64,000 nucleotides of DNA from Persicobacter psychrovividus (GTDB taxonomy: Bacteria; Bacteroidota; Bacteroidia; Cytophagales; Cyclobacteriaceae), in the NCBI RefSeq assembly GCF_036492425.1, contig NZ_AP025292.1:1674001-1738000 (forward strand), written 5' to 3'. The number at the start of each line of letters is the position of its first letter. The stretch's first letter is position 1. Both the position numbers and the translations under genes were made by a program. Positions 9,168 through 18,900 of the stretch are shown here, piece after piece. The notes under the pieces were generated by a model. That model did not search any database. It was given only the letters and a program-made list of their open reading frames with translations, and was not told the DNA's origin.

Positions 9168-10175
9168 TTAGTCCATCGTATAAGCTTTCATTTTTGTAGT
9201 CAGCTCCTCTACATCAAATGCAGGGTAAACAACTTTTTCTTTATTGATCACCATCGTAGCCTCCACTTTTCCTTTGGCTTTAGAGTATCTTGAGTACAAT
9301 TGTTTGGCGATCTCCAAATCCTCTTCCGTCATTTCACCATAAGCCAAAATTGCTGGACCAGGGGTTTCCGAAGTACCCTCTACCATAAAGGTTGCCATAT
9401 CGGCATAAGATTCCACGGCTTCTTCTTCCTGCTGATTTCTGGCCATGAAGATATATTTTTTCTCATCAAGGCGTAAAAAACGGCTGTGTCTGATCAATTC
9501 AAACAAATCCGAATGCTCATGGTGCAACATGCCATCTGCTTCCAACTGCTTCAGGCGTCTTGAATAATTCGGCTCCGTCAGGCGGCAACCACCCGCAGGT
9601 TTAGGATAGTTTTCAATCCCCCAAGCTTTGGCCATCTCCATTTGACGGTGGCGACTGCGACCAGAAATGTTTTCCAACTGTTCGATATCCAGCCAGCCCT
9701 CGCGAATCGGCTTGGTATGCGGCAATAATTTTGCTGACATCGGGCGAACGATCAAATCATCCATTTTAGATAATTCCTGAACACGTTCAAGCGCATCTTT
9801 TCTTTGCGACATCGGACGCTGGTTCAGCACCTCTCCAGAAATCAGAAAATCAGCCTCATATCTTTTCATCAAATAATCGGCAGTGTAGCTCATCATTAAA
9901 GCATGACAATCCAAACAGGGGTTCATGTTTTTCCCTCGACCATTGGCAGGGTCTTTTACCACTTCCATATGCTCTTTTTTGAAATCAACATACTCGAGTT
10001 TTACTCCAATCTGATCACACAAACGCTGCGCGTTTTCATTTTCTCCCCCAAAAAAATGGGAAACAAAATTTAATGCGATAACCTCCACTCCTTGGTCTTT
10101 TACCAATTTCATTGCCAACAGCGAGTCAAGCCCACCTGAATATAATGCCAAAGCTCTTCTTTGCTCCACCTTCAT
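9168..10175 (-). CDS. PP-loop ATP pyrophosphatase (tRNA thiolase-like) with NFACT-R-like tail
   Basis: The 335-residue protein has the PP-loop motif SGGLDS at residues 13-18, typical of ATP-pyrophosphatases that thiolate tRNA (MnmA, ThiI, TtcA) or make argininosuccinate. Candidate catalytic cysteines lie in CLDCHAL and AGGCRL. The C-terminal third resembles the small RNA-binding DUF814 (NFACT-R) module often fused to this family. Such proteins are commonly annotated as tRNA 2-thiouridine synthase-like, but they are distinct from true MnmA and their substrate is not established. It is transcribed alone, convergent with the FAS1 gene. Confidence 0.8.
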   Translation of the reverse strand: MKVEQRRALALYSGGLDSLLAMKLVKDQGVEVIALNFVSHFFGGENENAQRLCDQIGVKLEYVDFKKEHMEVVKDPANGRGKNMNPCLDCHALMMSYTADYLMKRYEADFLISGEVLNQRPMSQRKDALERVQELSKMDDLIVRPMSAKLLPHTKPIREGWLDIEQLENISGRSRHRQMEMAKAWGIENYPKPAGGCRLTEPNYSRRLKQLEADGMLHHEHSDLFELIRHSRFLRLDEKKYIFMARNQQEEEAVESYADMATFMVEGTSETPGPAILAYGEMTEEDLEIAKQLYSRYSKAKGKVEATMVINKEKVVYPAFDVEELTTKMKAYTMD

Positions 10176-10320
10176 AGAATTTGATGATTGATATTTAATT
10201 TAAGTGATCCTTAAATTTTTTCACCGACAAAAGTATTCCATTTGATGGAAACCACCGATAAAAAAAGGTTAAAAATCTCCTTTAATCTCAAAGGTGCAAA
10301 AAGAAAGCCAAAACGAAATC

Positions 10321-11181
10321 CTATGAATAATTTTCAATCTTTTCACTGTCCGTCATTGCGGCTTCGGCATAACGCTTTCTCAGTAAATCTTGCATAAAGT
10401 AGTTCACCTCCCACTGATCGGCCAGAGGCGCACCACCAAATGGACTGCTCGTCATATAAGGATGCGGACCAAATTCAGGTGTCATGTAAAGCACTTGCTG
10501 CCCTTCTTTGCGGTGACGGGCAATGATACGGTCCCACCAGCCCAAATGTGCTTCCAATTCCCATCGCCACTCCTCCGATCTTGGGTCGGTAATTTGTGGA
10601 CCTTCCCCATGCCCCACACGACAATGAATGTAATCGGCACGATCAATGGCCAAGCGCAGGGCTTCCTCTTGCCCCTCAAGCAAAGATTCCGACACACAAC
10701 ACCAATGCGAAAAGTCGGTCGTGATCCTTAAATCAGGCAAGGCCTGTAAATACTGCATGGTCTGTTGCGCCGAAAAACTAAAGCGCCCACGGTGGGTTTC
10801 GTGCAAAATCCTGATGCCCTTTTCCGCCCCCATTTCATTGGCCATCTCAATCAAGGCGCTATTCCTATCAAAAGAATAATAGTCCTTACCCGTATGGGTA
10901 TTAATCATGATTGGGTTCAGTGCCAAAAGCTTTTTGAGGTGTTCTGCATACGTTTTTTTGTGGGCTTCGAAATCAATCTCTGCGGTTTCCCAATGCTGAG
11001 CAATCAGCCCTAATCCATATTGTTGCAAAGTTTCAACCACCCCCTGCTGATCCGCCTGACTGGGATAGTTATGAAAAGGCATTTCCACCCCATCATATCC
11101 TGCAGCTTTTACCTTCTGACAAAATTCCTCAAAGGGTAAATGCTCCTGTCCCCAAAGGGGGCAAAAAATCTTGATTTTCAT
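10321..11181 (-). CDS. Sugar phosphate isomerase/epimerase-like TIM-barrel protein
   Basis: The 286-residue protein fits the xylose-isomerase-like TIM-barrel family. It opens MKIKIFCPLWG, has AAGYDGVEMPF (beta strand 2 region), an ILHETHRGRFSFS segment holding a probable metal-ligand Glu and His, TDFSHWCCV, HCRVGHGEGPQI and YMTPEFGPHPY near the C-terminus. These supply the usual Glu/Asp/His metal ligands. Substrate is unknown. Families of this kind act on sugars, inositols or their oxidised forms. The phytanoyl-CoA dioxygenase-like gene lies 548 bp upstream on the same strand, possibly related in pathway but probably separately transcribed. Confidence 0.82.
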   Translation of the reverse strand: MKIKIFCPLWGQEHLPFEEFCQKVKAAGYDGVEMPFHNYPSQADQQGVVETLQQYGLGLIAQHWETAEIDFEAHKKTYAEHLKKLLALNPIMINTHTGKDYYSFDRNSALIEMANEMGAEKGIRILHETHRGRFSFSAQQTMQYLQALPDLRITTDFSHWCCVSESLLEGQEEALRLAIDRADYIHCRVGHGEGPQITDPRSEEWRWELEAHLGWWDRIIARHRKEGQQVLYMTPEFGPHPYMTSSPFGGAPLADQWEVNYFMQDLLRKRYAEAAMTDSEKIENYS

Positions 11182-11729
11182 GTTGATGTTGATTATGTTC
11201 TCCTAATAAGAAGGATTCGGTAAAGTTAAATGTAAGGGCATACCTCATGGCGAGGTGTTTGCGATTTTAGGGAGATGAATATTCATTGAAGGTTTGAGTT
11301 CTCTCCCGAGACTATTAGAATTGATGTTGCACCACGAAATTTAATTTGGGCGCTGTACGGGCTGACCAATGTATCTGCCCTTTTTATTAAAAATATAGGA
11401 TACACACATAAGTACCTGATCACATTTATCTTGTAGAATTCCGAATGCCCTAAATTTTAAATAATCTAAGTATATATCCAAGAAAAGGTGGCTGGTGGCT
11501 TGTGATCGGTGGCTGGAATACAAAATATTACCAGTCACCAGGCACAGATCACCGGTCACTTTATACAAGTTATTTCTGACCGAGTACTTAGGTGCATCCA
11601 CACAGCAAACAAAATAATCTTTCATAAGAAGGATAAACTCGAGCTGTGCAATAGCCTAAGCAGAAGATTTGACTAACTAATATTTATTTTAAATGATATA
11701 AAGACGGCTTAGGCCCCCAAATTCAAAAA
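11182..11729. other. Gene-free spacer with an imperfect long inverted repeat
   Basis: No supported gene lies here. The only clear structure is the inverted repeat at 11486-11561. A 94-codon frame on the minus strand (11341-11625) spans it and is probably spurious. Confidence 0.6.
11486..11561. repeat. Imperfect inverted repeat of GGTGxCTGGTG-type sequence
   Basis: Two arms of about 33 bases, 11488-11520 (starting GTGGCTGGTGGCTTGTGATC) and 11527-11559 (ending CAGATCACCGGTCAC), pair at roughly three quarters of positions around a 6-base loop. Each arm is itself built from degenerate GGTGRCYGG repeats. It could form a long hairpin RNA. It may be a small non-autonomous repeat element. Confidence 0.6.
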
Positions 11730-12635
11730 TTATTCCCCCAAAGCCTCCAAAACAAGATCATCCGTCAGTAAAGGGAAAAACTGACCTTCCATCTTTGCAC
11801 CTTTCTGTATCACAGGAACGCCTTTTAGCAGGACTTCATCAGTCTCCGACAGGGTGCCATCCTTAAATACATTCAGCACAAAAGCCCTTCTCGACATTTC
11901 AGAATCATTGGCCTCCGACCCATGCACCAACAACGGATGGTGGAAGGAACAGAATCCCCGTTTCAGCGGAATATGCACAGGCTTGAAGTCCGCCTTTTGC
12001 TCCTCGGTCAAGAATTCAAACAAGCCATTCATTTCCCCTGCAAGGTCTGGCTTGGGAATCAGCCCCCATTCGTGGCTGCGCTCAACATATTGCAAACAGC
12101 CATTTTCTGGCGTGGCATCATCGATACCCACCCAACAAGTCAGATGTTGCATGGGCGAGGTACGGGTCCAATAGGAATAATCCTGATGCCAAGCCACAAC
12201 ACCTCCATGCTTCGCAGGCTTGCAGAAAAGCTGATCGTGCCAAAAGCGAACGCCTCCACCAAGTAACTGAGCGGCTTTCATCACAAAGGACGGGTTCCAC
12301 AGAATATCATGAAATCCCTGAGTGATGCGCCATGCACCAAGTGCATGAAACAACACCTTGTCGGGGTCCCCCGATTCATTGCTCCAAAATTCATAAAACA
12401 AATGGTGCTGCGGATGATTAGGATCCATGATTTCAGCGAGCTCACTGCCTAAAAAATCAAGCTGCTCCGCCGTTAAAAGCTGAATATTGGCGACATAGCC
12501 CAATTCATGAAATTGATCGATCTGCTCCTGAGATAATTTATAAGTTTCCCATTCTTCAGCAGAAGTCGGCCATTTAAAAAGTTCACCAACCAATTGGTGG
12601 GTTTTCGACAGGTCAGCGGTTAATGTAGTTTCCAT
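11730..12635 (-). CDS. Phytanoyl-CoA dioxygenase (PhyH)-family protein
   Basis: From the ATG at 12635 the product has 301 residues. An ATG at 12671 is also in frame, but it lies within a perfect palindrome (12653-12675) that is more likely regulatory. The PhyH double-stranded beta-helix is visible, with the iron-binding pair H150 and D152 in WHQDYSYW, a distal His at about 238 (LLVHGS) and a following SRRAFVLN arginine segment that could bind 2-oxoglutarate. Such Fe(II)/2-oxoglutarate oxygenases hydroxylate small molecules; the substrate is not known. The divergent AraC gene is the likely regulator. Confidence 0.85.
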   Translation of the reverse strand: METTLTADLSKTHQLVGELFKWPTSAEEWETYKLSQEQIDQFHELGYVANIQLLTAEQLDFLGSELAEIMDPNHPQHHLFYEFWSNESGDPDKVLFHALGAWRITQGFHDILWNPSFVMKAAQLLGGGVRFWHDQLFCKPAKHGGVVAWHQDYSYWTRTSPMQHLTCWVGIDDATPENGCLQYVERSHEWGLIPKPDLAGEMNGLFEFLTEEQKADFKPVHIPLKRGFCSFHHPLLVHGSEANDSEMSRRAFVLNVFKDGTLSETDEVLLKGVPVIQKGAKMEGQFFPLLTDDLVLEALGE

Positions 12636-12652
12636 CGTTTTGGGTTTTGTTT

Positions 12653-12675
12653 GATATTGAATATTATTCAATATC
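12653..12675. promoter_or_regulatory. Perfect palindrome in the phyH/araC intergenic region
   Basis: GATATTGAAT and ATTCAATATC are perfect 10-bp inverted arms around ATT. It lies 18-40 bp upstream of the chosen PhyH-family start and about 62 bp before the divergent AraC-family start. It is a candidate operator. Confidence 0.55.
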
Positions 12676-12702
12676 GTGAATGTGATTTAGACCATTTTTC
12701 AG

Positions 12703-12732
12703 TATATTAACATTAGCATCTACTATATTAAC
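12703..12732 (+). promoter_or_regulatory. Direct repeat, candidate AraC-type half sites
   Basis: TATATTAAC occurs at 12703-12711 and again at 12724-12732, exactly 21 bp apart (two helical turns). This is the spacing common for AraC-family half sites. The second copy ends 5 bp before the AraC-family start codon, so binding would be suited to autorepression. Confidence 0.5.
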
Positions 12733-12737
12733 CAAAC

Positions 12738-13589
12738 ATGAAAGCCATCAGGGAAAGAATATTACCAACCGATGATCAGTCTTTTTTTGTGCAGCATTTT
12801 AAAATGCCCGCCTTCGATATGCCAAGGCATTTTCACCCCGAATATGAATTAACCTATATTATACAGGGAGAAGGCATTCGCTATGTGGGGGATCACAAGA
12901 CGACATTCAAGGCAGGAGATTTGGTGTTGCTCGGCCCCGATCTTTCGCATTATTGGGAAACTGACCTGCAATGGGTGGAGGATACAGGCTTATTCAGCGA
13001 ATCGATTGTGATACAATTCAAACCACAGGTCTGTCCGCAAGGAGGGTTAAAGGAATTTTCTGCTATACAAAATATGCTAAGAATGGCGGATGCAGGTATT
13101 CATTTCCCCGAGGGAGCGCAATTTCTACAAGCAATCCACGAACTTTTGGCGGCGAATGGATTTGAAAAACTGATGCAGCTGTACAAACTCCTGAACAAAT
13201 TAAGCGCCGTGGAGGAAAGAACACTTTTGTCTTTCAGTGAAGAATCTCAAATGCAGCTTCATCAAAACCATGAAGTGTTCAGTCAGATTTTAGAGGAGAT
13301 CTTTGTCAATTTCAACCAACAGATCACCCTCCAGAGCATTTGCGAGAAAATGGAGATGTCGCCACCTGCCTTTTGTCGATTTTTTAAAAAACGAACCAAA
13401 AGAACTTTCTCCGAATACCTGAACCAAATCAGAATAAAACACGCCTCCACCCTGCTGACAGAAACGGACGAGGCCATTTCTCAAATTGCCTACGGTTGTG
13501 GATACAATAGCCTCAGCTATTTCCATGAGCAGTTTGTCAGAAGGAAACAGATGAGCCCGACGGAGTACAGAAAGAGGAATTGGGTTTGA
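12738..13589 (+). CDS. AraC-family transcriptional regulator with N-terminal cupin
   Basis: The 283-residue protein has a cupin sensor domain in residues 1-100 (FDMPRHFHPEYELTYIIQGEG and FKAGDLVLLGPDLSHYW). The C-terminal double helix-turn-helix is at about 185-283 (ITLQSICEKMEMSPPAFCRFFK, then ISQIAYGCGYNSLSYFHEQFVRRKQMSPTEYRK). The architecture is that of sugar-responsive AraC regulators. It is divergent from the PhyH-family gene across about 100 bp that hold a palindrome and a direct repeat. The probable targets are itself and the PhyH gene. Confidence 0.92.
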   Translation: MKAIRERILPTDDQSFFVQHFKMPAFDMPRHFHPEYELTYIIQGEGIRYVGDHKTTFKAGDLVLLGPDLSHYWETDLQWVEDTGLFSESIVIQFKPQVCPQGGLKEFSAIQNMLRMADAGIHFPEGAQFLQAIHELLAANGFEKLMQLYKLLNKLSAVEERTLLSFSEESQMQLHQNHEVFSQILEEIFVNFNQQITLQSICEKMEMSPPAFCRFFKKRTKRTFSEYLNQIRIKHASTLLTETDEAISQIAYGCGYNSLSYFHEQFVRRKQMSPTEYRKRNWV

Positions 13590-13669
13590 TTTAATCTCAT
13601 CAAAATAACCTTATGTCCTTTTCAGTCCCCTTTTCCAAAAAAACTGTATCTTTAAGCACCAATTCAAAA

Positions 13670-15277
13670 ATGGATAATCCCATGAACCAACGAAAAGCAT
13701 TACCGATCGGAATACAGACATTTGAAGACCTGCGAACCAAAGAGGCCGAATATGTTTATGTTGATAAAACACAGCATATCCATCAAATGGTTGCTTTACC
13801 CAAAGGCTATTACTTTCTCTCGCGTCCTCGCCGTTTCGGAAAATCGATGCTTTGTTCGACCTTTCAGTCACTTTTTGAAGGAAAACAGGAGCTGTTCGAA
13901 GGGCTTTACATTCATGACAAATGGGATTGGTCGCAAAGTTATCCTGTCATTCGAATTGATTTGAGTGGAATCAATTATAAGAACCTTGAGTCTGTAAATG
14001 ATCAACTTGCTAATTCATTATTGAGAAACTGCTTAAAGCATAATTTATCATATGAAGACTTAGAGCTAAAAGGTGTAGGTCCAAAATTTGGTGAATTGAT
14101 TGAAAAAATACACCAAAAATCGGGAAAGAAGATTGTAATCCTCATCGATGAATACGACAAACCCGTGCAGGACACCCTGTCCAGTGATGACCAGTTAGCA
14201 GCTAAGTCATTGGATGTTTTGCGTGGTTTTTATTCAGCGATCAAAGCCTCAGATCAATACATTCGCTTCTGCTTCATGACGGGTATAACCAAATTCACAG
14301 GCGTGGGGCTTTTCAGTGGGGCAAATAATTTTGAGGACATTACCCTTGATAGTCAATACGCATCCATTTGTGGTTTTACCCAAAAAGAATTGGAAACTTG
14401 CTTTGGAAACTATTTTGATGATGTCGATATGGAGGAGGTCAAGGCTTGGTACAATGGCTACAACTACCTTGGCGATAAGGTCTATAATCCATTTGACATT
14501 TTACTGTTCCTGAAAAAACAGGCGGATTTTGATAATTATTGGTGGGACTCAGGCCAGCCCACTTTCATCACTAAGATTTTTTCCAAAGGTGAAATGATGC
14601 CCTACCAATTGAGTAATATGGTTTTGCCATCGGAGGAGTTGAAGCAATTTAATTTGAACAACCTGAACTTGGTTTCTCTTTTATGGCAAGCGGGATATCT
14701 AACCATTGCTGAGCGCATCAAAGTGCCGATGCGTGGTTATCGTTACCGAATGGCTATTCCCAACAATGAAATTCAGGTTTCTTTGAATAATCTGTTTTTG
14801 ATGGATCTGACGGGGCTCCGACAAAGCAATCAGCACCATAATTATAAAGCCTTTGATGCTATTTATGATCATCGATTAGGGGATTTCGAAAAAGCGATCA
14901 AGGCGATGTTTTCGGCGATCCCATACAATAATTATGTACAAAACAACATCGATAAATTTGAAGGCTATTACGCCTCAGTGATGTATGTTTATTTGATGGC
15001 TTTAGGCTTGAAAACCCACACCGAAGAAGCCACCTCCCACGGCAGAATCGACTTGGTCATGGAAACACCAACGCATATTTATGTCGTCGAATTCAAGGTG
15101 AATGCACCGAAGCCTGAAGGCAAAGAGAAAGGCGAAGCCATTCAGCAAATCCATGAGAAAAAATACTATGCGCCGTATCTAAATGATGATCGAAAAATCA
15201 TTTTGATCGGAATGCACTTTAATGAAGCTGAGCGTAATTTGGATTGGTTTGAGGTGGATGATAGCGTGCAGGGTTGA
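13670..15277 (+). CDS. AAA-ATPase-like / PD-(D/E)XK nuclease-like protein
   Basis: From the ATG at 13670 the product has 535 residues; an in-frame ATG at 13613 is less likely because a TATCTTTA element resembling a -7 box sits between them. The N-terminal part is an AAA-ATPase-like domain that opens LPIGIQTFEDLR...YVYVDKT, with Walker A-like SRPRRFGKSM and Walker B-like KKIVILIDEYDKP. The C-terminal part holds a PD-(D/E)XK-type motif (GRIDLVMETP...VVEFKVN). This family is abundant, often in many copies, in Bacteroidota. Its role is unproven; links to mobile elements or defence are conjecture. No partner gene is adjacent. Confidence 0.87.
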   Translation: MDNPMNQRKALPIGIQTFEDLRTKEAEYVYVDKTQHIHQMVALPKGYYFLSRPRRFGKSMLCSTFQSLFEGKQELFEGLYIHDKWDWSQSYPVIRIDLSGINYKNLESVNDQLANSLLRNCLKHNLSYEDLELKGVGPKFGELIEKIHQKSGKKIVILIDEYDKPVQDTLSSDDQLAAKSLDVLRGFYSAIKASDQYIRFCFMTGITKFTGVGLFSGANNFEDITLDSQYASICGFTQKELETCFGNYFDDVDMEEVKAWYNGYNYLGDKVYNPFDILLFLKKQADFDNYWWDSGQPTFITKIFSKGEMMPYQLSNMVLPSEELKQFNLNNLNLVSLLWQAGYLTIAERIKVPMRGYRYRMAIPNNEIQVSLNNLFLMDLTGLRQSNQHHNYKAFDAIYDHRLGDFEKAIKAMFSAIPYNNYVQNNIDKFEGYYASVMYVYLMALGLKTHTEEATSHGRIDLVMETPTHIYVVEFKVNAPKPEGKEKGEAIQQIHEKKYYAPYLNDDRKIILIGMHFNEAERNLDWFEVDDSVQG

Positions 15278-15924
15278 TAAATAAACCAAGGTTGAAACCT
15301 TGTCCTAACAGAGTCAAACCCATTAAAATGGGTTGGTCTTGCATTTCAAATGAGTTCCCATGTAAATATAGCAGCTTAAAGTTTAAGGAGGAATTCCCTA
15401 TGTAATCCACACCAACCTGCTTCAGAAGGTTTCACGCTGTTAGCCCACTGCTTCAGCGGTGGTAAAAAAAGAGGGCAAACTAACAACACATGAGATATAA
15501 TAATTATGCCTTTACAGAATAACCGTTATCCATCAAACATAAAATCGTGGTAATCCTGTAAATCAAGGTAATCATGGCCTAAAATACCCACACCAACCTG
15601 CTTCAGCAGGTTTTTGTATTGATAGGCCATTGCTTCAGCTGTGGTGAAAAACAAGCCGAAAGAAAAACACCCTCCTTCTTCAAATCAACGCACCCTTCAA
15701 ACCAACCCTCCCCAAAAAATCACCCAAAAAAACGCTGCATTCCCTATTTTTAGGCCAAACAAGCTACTTTTCCATGCTAAAAATCATATTTAAAGCATCT
15801 ATCGAAAAAAATATTTCCTTCGGCAGGTATTTTTATTAGCAAAAGCCCATATTCTATCAAATAAAGCCTTATTTTTGCCGCTTGAAGGAACAAATCCCTT
15901 AACCGTTCAAATTTTCTTATAAGG
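15278..15924. repeat. Spacer with six small hairpins of shared design
   Basis: Six short hairpins lie in this gene-free stretch: CAAGGTTGAAACCTTG (15287-15302), AACCCATTAAAATGGGTT (15317-15334), AACCTGCTTCAGAAGGTT (15414-15431), CCACTGCTTCAGCGGTGG (15445-15462), AACCTGCTTCAGCAGGTT (15595-15612) and CCATTGCTTCAGCTGTGG (15627-15644). The last four form two copies of a two-hairpin unit 180 bp apart, all with TTCA at the apex. A TATTTTTG at 15870-15877 may be the -7 box for purL. Confidence 0.7.
15870..15877 (+). promoter_or_regulatory. Putative -7 element upstream of purL
   Basis: TATTTTTG matches the Bacteroidota -7 consensus TAnnTTTG and lies 48 bp before the purL start. No good -33 TTG element is visible at the expected spacing. 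Confidence 0.35.
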
Positions 15925-18900
15925 ATGATCACATTCTATCAAGGCGTACAAAATAATTTTTTTGTAGTTGAAGCTCAAAAGCCTTTAAATGAGCAAGACT
16001 GCAATAAGTTGAAATGGTTGTTCGGAAATGCGAAAGCTATAGATCAAACCACAATTGAAGGGACGTTCATCGGACCGAGAAAAGAAATGATCACGCCATG
16101 GAGTACCAACGCCGTGGAGATCACTCAAAACATGGGGATCGAAGGTATCGTCCGCATCGAGCAATTCGAGAAGCAAGATGCTGAGGCTACTTTTGACCCA
16201 ATGTTGCAAGCCAAATATGATGGATTAGATCAACAGGTATTCAATATCAGCAAAGCCCCAGAAGCGGTGGTTTATATTGAGGATATTGCCGCTTACAACA
16301 AAGCTGAAGGATTGGCTTTGAGTGCGGAAGAAATTCAGTACCTCGAAGGCCTGACCGAGAAGTTGGGGCGCAAATTGACCGATTCAGAAGTTTTCGGGTT
16401 CTCACAGGTGAACTCTGAGCACTGTCGTCACAAAATCTTCAACGGGACCTTCATCATTGATGGAGAAGAAAAAGAAGATTCCCTTTTCAAGATGATCCGC
16501 AAGACGTCCAATGAGCACCCAAACCATTTGGTGTCTGCTTATAAGGACAATGTGGCTTTTGTAAAAGGACCAAAAATGGAGCAATTCGCTCCTGCAACAC
16601 AAGACAAACCTGATTTCTTCGAGACCAAAGAGATCGAATCGGTGATCTCTATTAAGGCAGAGACGCACAACTTCCCAACCACTGTTGAGCCATTCAATGG
16701 CGCGGCAACAGGTGCGGGTGGTGAGATTCGTGACCGTTTGGCAGGTGGACAAGGTTCTTTGCCATTGGCAGGAACGGCGGTTTACATGACGCCTTACTCT
16801 CGTTTGGAAGAAGCACGTAACTGGGAGAAAAACATCGCTCCGCGTCCATGGTTGTACCAAACGCCTATCGAAATTTTGATCAAAGCCTCTAATGGTGCTT
16901 CTGATTTCGGTAACAAATTCGGTCAGCCATTGATCACAGGATCGTTGCTGACTTTCGAGCATGAGGAGAACGACCGCAAATTAGGTTTCGATAAAGTAAT
17001 CATGTTGGCGGGAGGTGTTGGTTTTGCCAAGCACGAGCATGCCTTGAAGAAAGCCGTTTCCAAAGGAGACCGCATCGTAGTGATGGGTGGTGACAACTAC
17101 CGCATCGGTATGGGCGGTGGCGCTGTATCTTCTGTGGATACAGGAGAATTTTCTTCAGCGATTGAGTTGAATGCCGTTCAGCGTTCGAACCCTGAGATGC
17201 AGAAACGTGCCATGAATGCCATCCGTGCATTGGTGGAGTCAGATAAAAACACCATCATTTCTATCCACGACCACGGTGCTGGTGGTCACTTGAACTCGCT
17301 TTCTGAGTTGGTTGAAGAAGTGGGTGGAAAAATCGACCTTCGCAAGTTGCCTGTGGGTGACCCTACCCTTTCTGGCAAGGAGATCGTTGGTAATGAGTCG
17401 CAGGAACGCATGGGTCTTGTGATGAAAAAAGAAGACATTGACGAATTGATGCGCATCGGTGAGCGTGAGCGTTCTCCAATCTATGAGGTTGGTGAGGCTA
17501 CGGGCGATATGCGTTTCACTTTTGAAGATAAACAAACGGGTGAAAACCCAATCGATTTGGACTTGGCGGACATGTTCGGTAACCCACCGAAAACGATCAT
17601 GAAAGACCGTGCCAAAAACGAAAAATTTGCTCCTGTTGAATACAGCTCCGATAAACTTTTGGATTATCTTGTGGATGTCCTTCAATTGGAATCAGTGGCT
17701 TGTAAAGACTGGTTGACCAACAAAGTGGACCGTTCGGTTTCTGGTAAAGTTGCCAAACAACAAACTGCTGGGGCTTTGCAATTGCCTTTGAACAACGTGG
17801 GCGTAATGGCCATGGATTACAAAGGTAAAGGCGGTGTGGCTACGGCAATCGGTCACGATCCTGTTTCAGGTTTGATCGATCCAAAAGCAGGTTCTGTAAA
17901 CTCTATTGCGGAATCATTGACCAACTTGGTTTGGGCACCATTGACGCACCAAATGAACGGTGTTTCTTTGTCTGCCAACTGGATGTGGCCATGTAAAAAC
18001 GAAGGGGAAGACGCTCGTTTGTACGATGCCGTTAAAGCCGCTTCGGATTTCGCATGTGCTTTGGGTATCAATATTCCAACAGGTAAAGATTCGATGTCGA
18101 TGACACAAAAGTACAAGGACGAAACCGTTATCGCTCCTGGTACGGTGATCATCTCTGCTGCTGGTGAAGTTGAAGACGTGAAGAAAGTTGTTTCTCCTGT
18201 ATTGCAAAAAGGAGTGGACAAGCCAATCTTCCATATTGACTTGTCATCTGACGCTTTGAACTTGGGTGGATCTGCATTCGCGCAAGCGCAAAACAAATTG
18301 GGTGATTCTGCTCCTACCGTTAAAGATCCTGAATACTTCAAGAAAGCTTTCAACGCCATCCAAACGTTGATCATGGAAGACAAAGTGGAAGCAGGACACG
18401 ATATTTCTGCGGGTGGTTTGATCACTGCTTTGTTGGAAATGTGTTTCGCTGAGCAAAACTTGGCTGCTGATGTGGACTTGACTGGTTTGGAAGAAGAAGA
18501 CTTGATCAAAGTATTGTTCGCAGAAAACAGTGCGGTATTGCTTCAGGTAAATGATGAAGCTTACGTAACGGAGTTCTTCGAAAAAGCGGGTATCAAAGCG
18601 ACATTGATCGGTATTCCTGTAGAAGATAAAGAATTGGCGGTTCGCAATGGCGGCACTAAATTCTTCATCCCTGTTCCTGAATTGCGTGATGTATGGTTCA
18701 AAACTTCTTATTTGTTGGATCGTCACCAATCAGGTGAAGAGTTGGCGTCTGAGCGTTTTGATTCTTACAAAAACTCGCCACTACGTTTCACTTTCAATAC
18801 TGAATTCACAGGTAAGTTAGCTGATTACGGATTGACGCAAGACCGCAAAGGTAAGTCAGGCGTTCGTGCAGCGATCATCCGTGAAAAAGGGGTGAACGGT

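Noticed and set aside
11341-11625. 94-codon minus-strand gene
   Set aside because: It spans the imperfect inverted repeat and has no recognisable protein features.
13670-15277. AAA/PD-(D/E)XK protein as an anti-phage defence system
   Set aside because: The family is widespread and there is no adjacent partner or defence gene here, so the sequence does not support a defence role.
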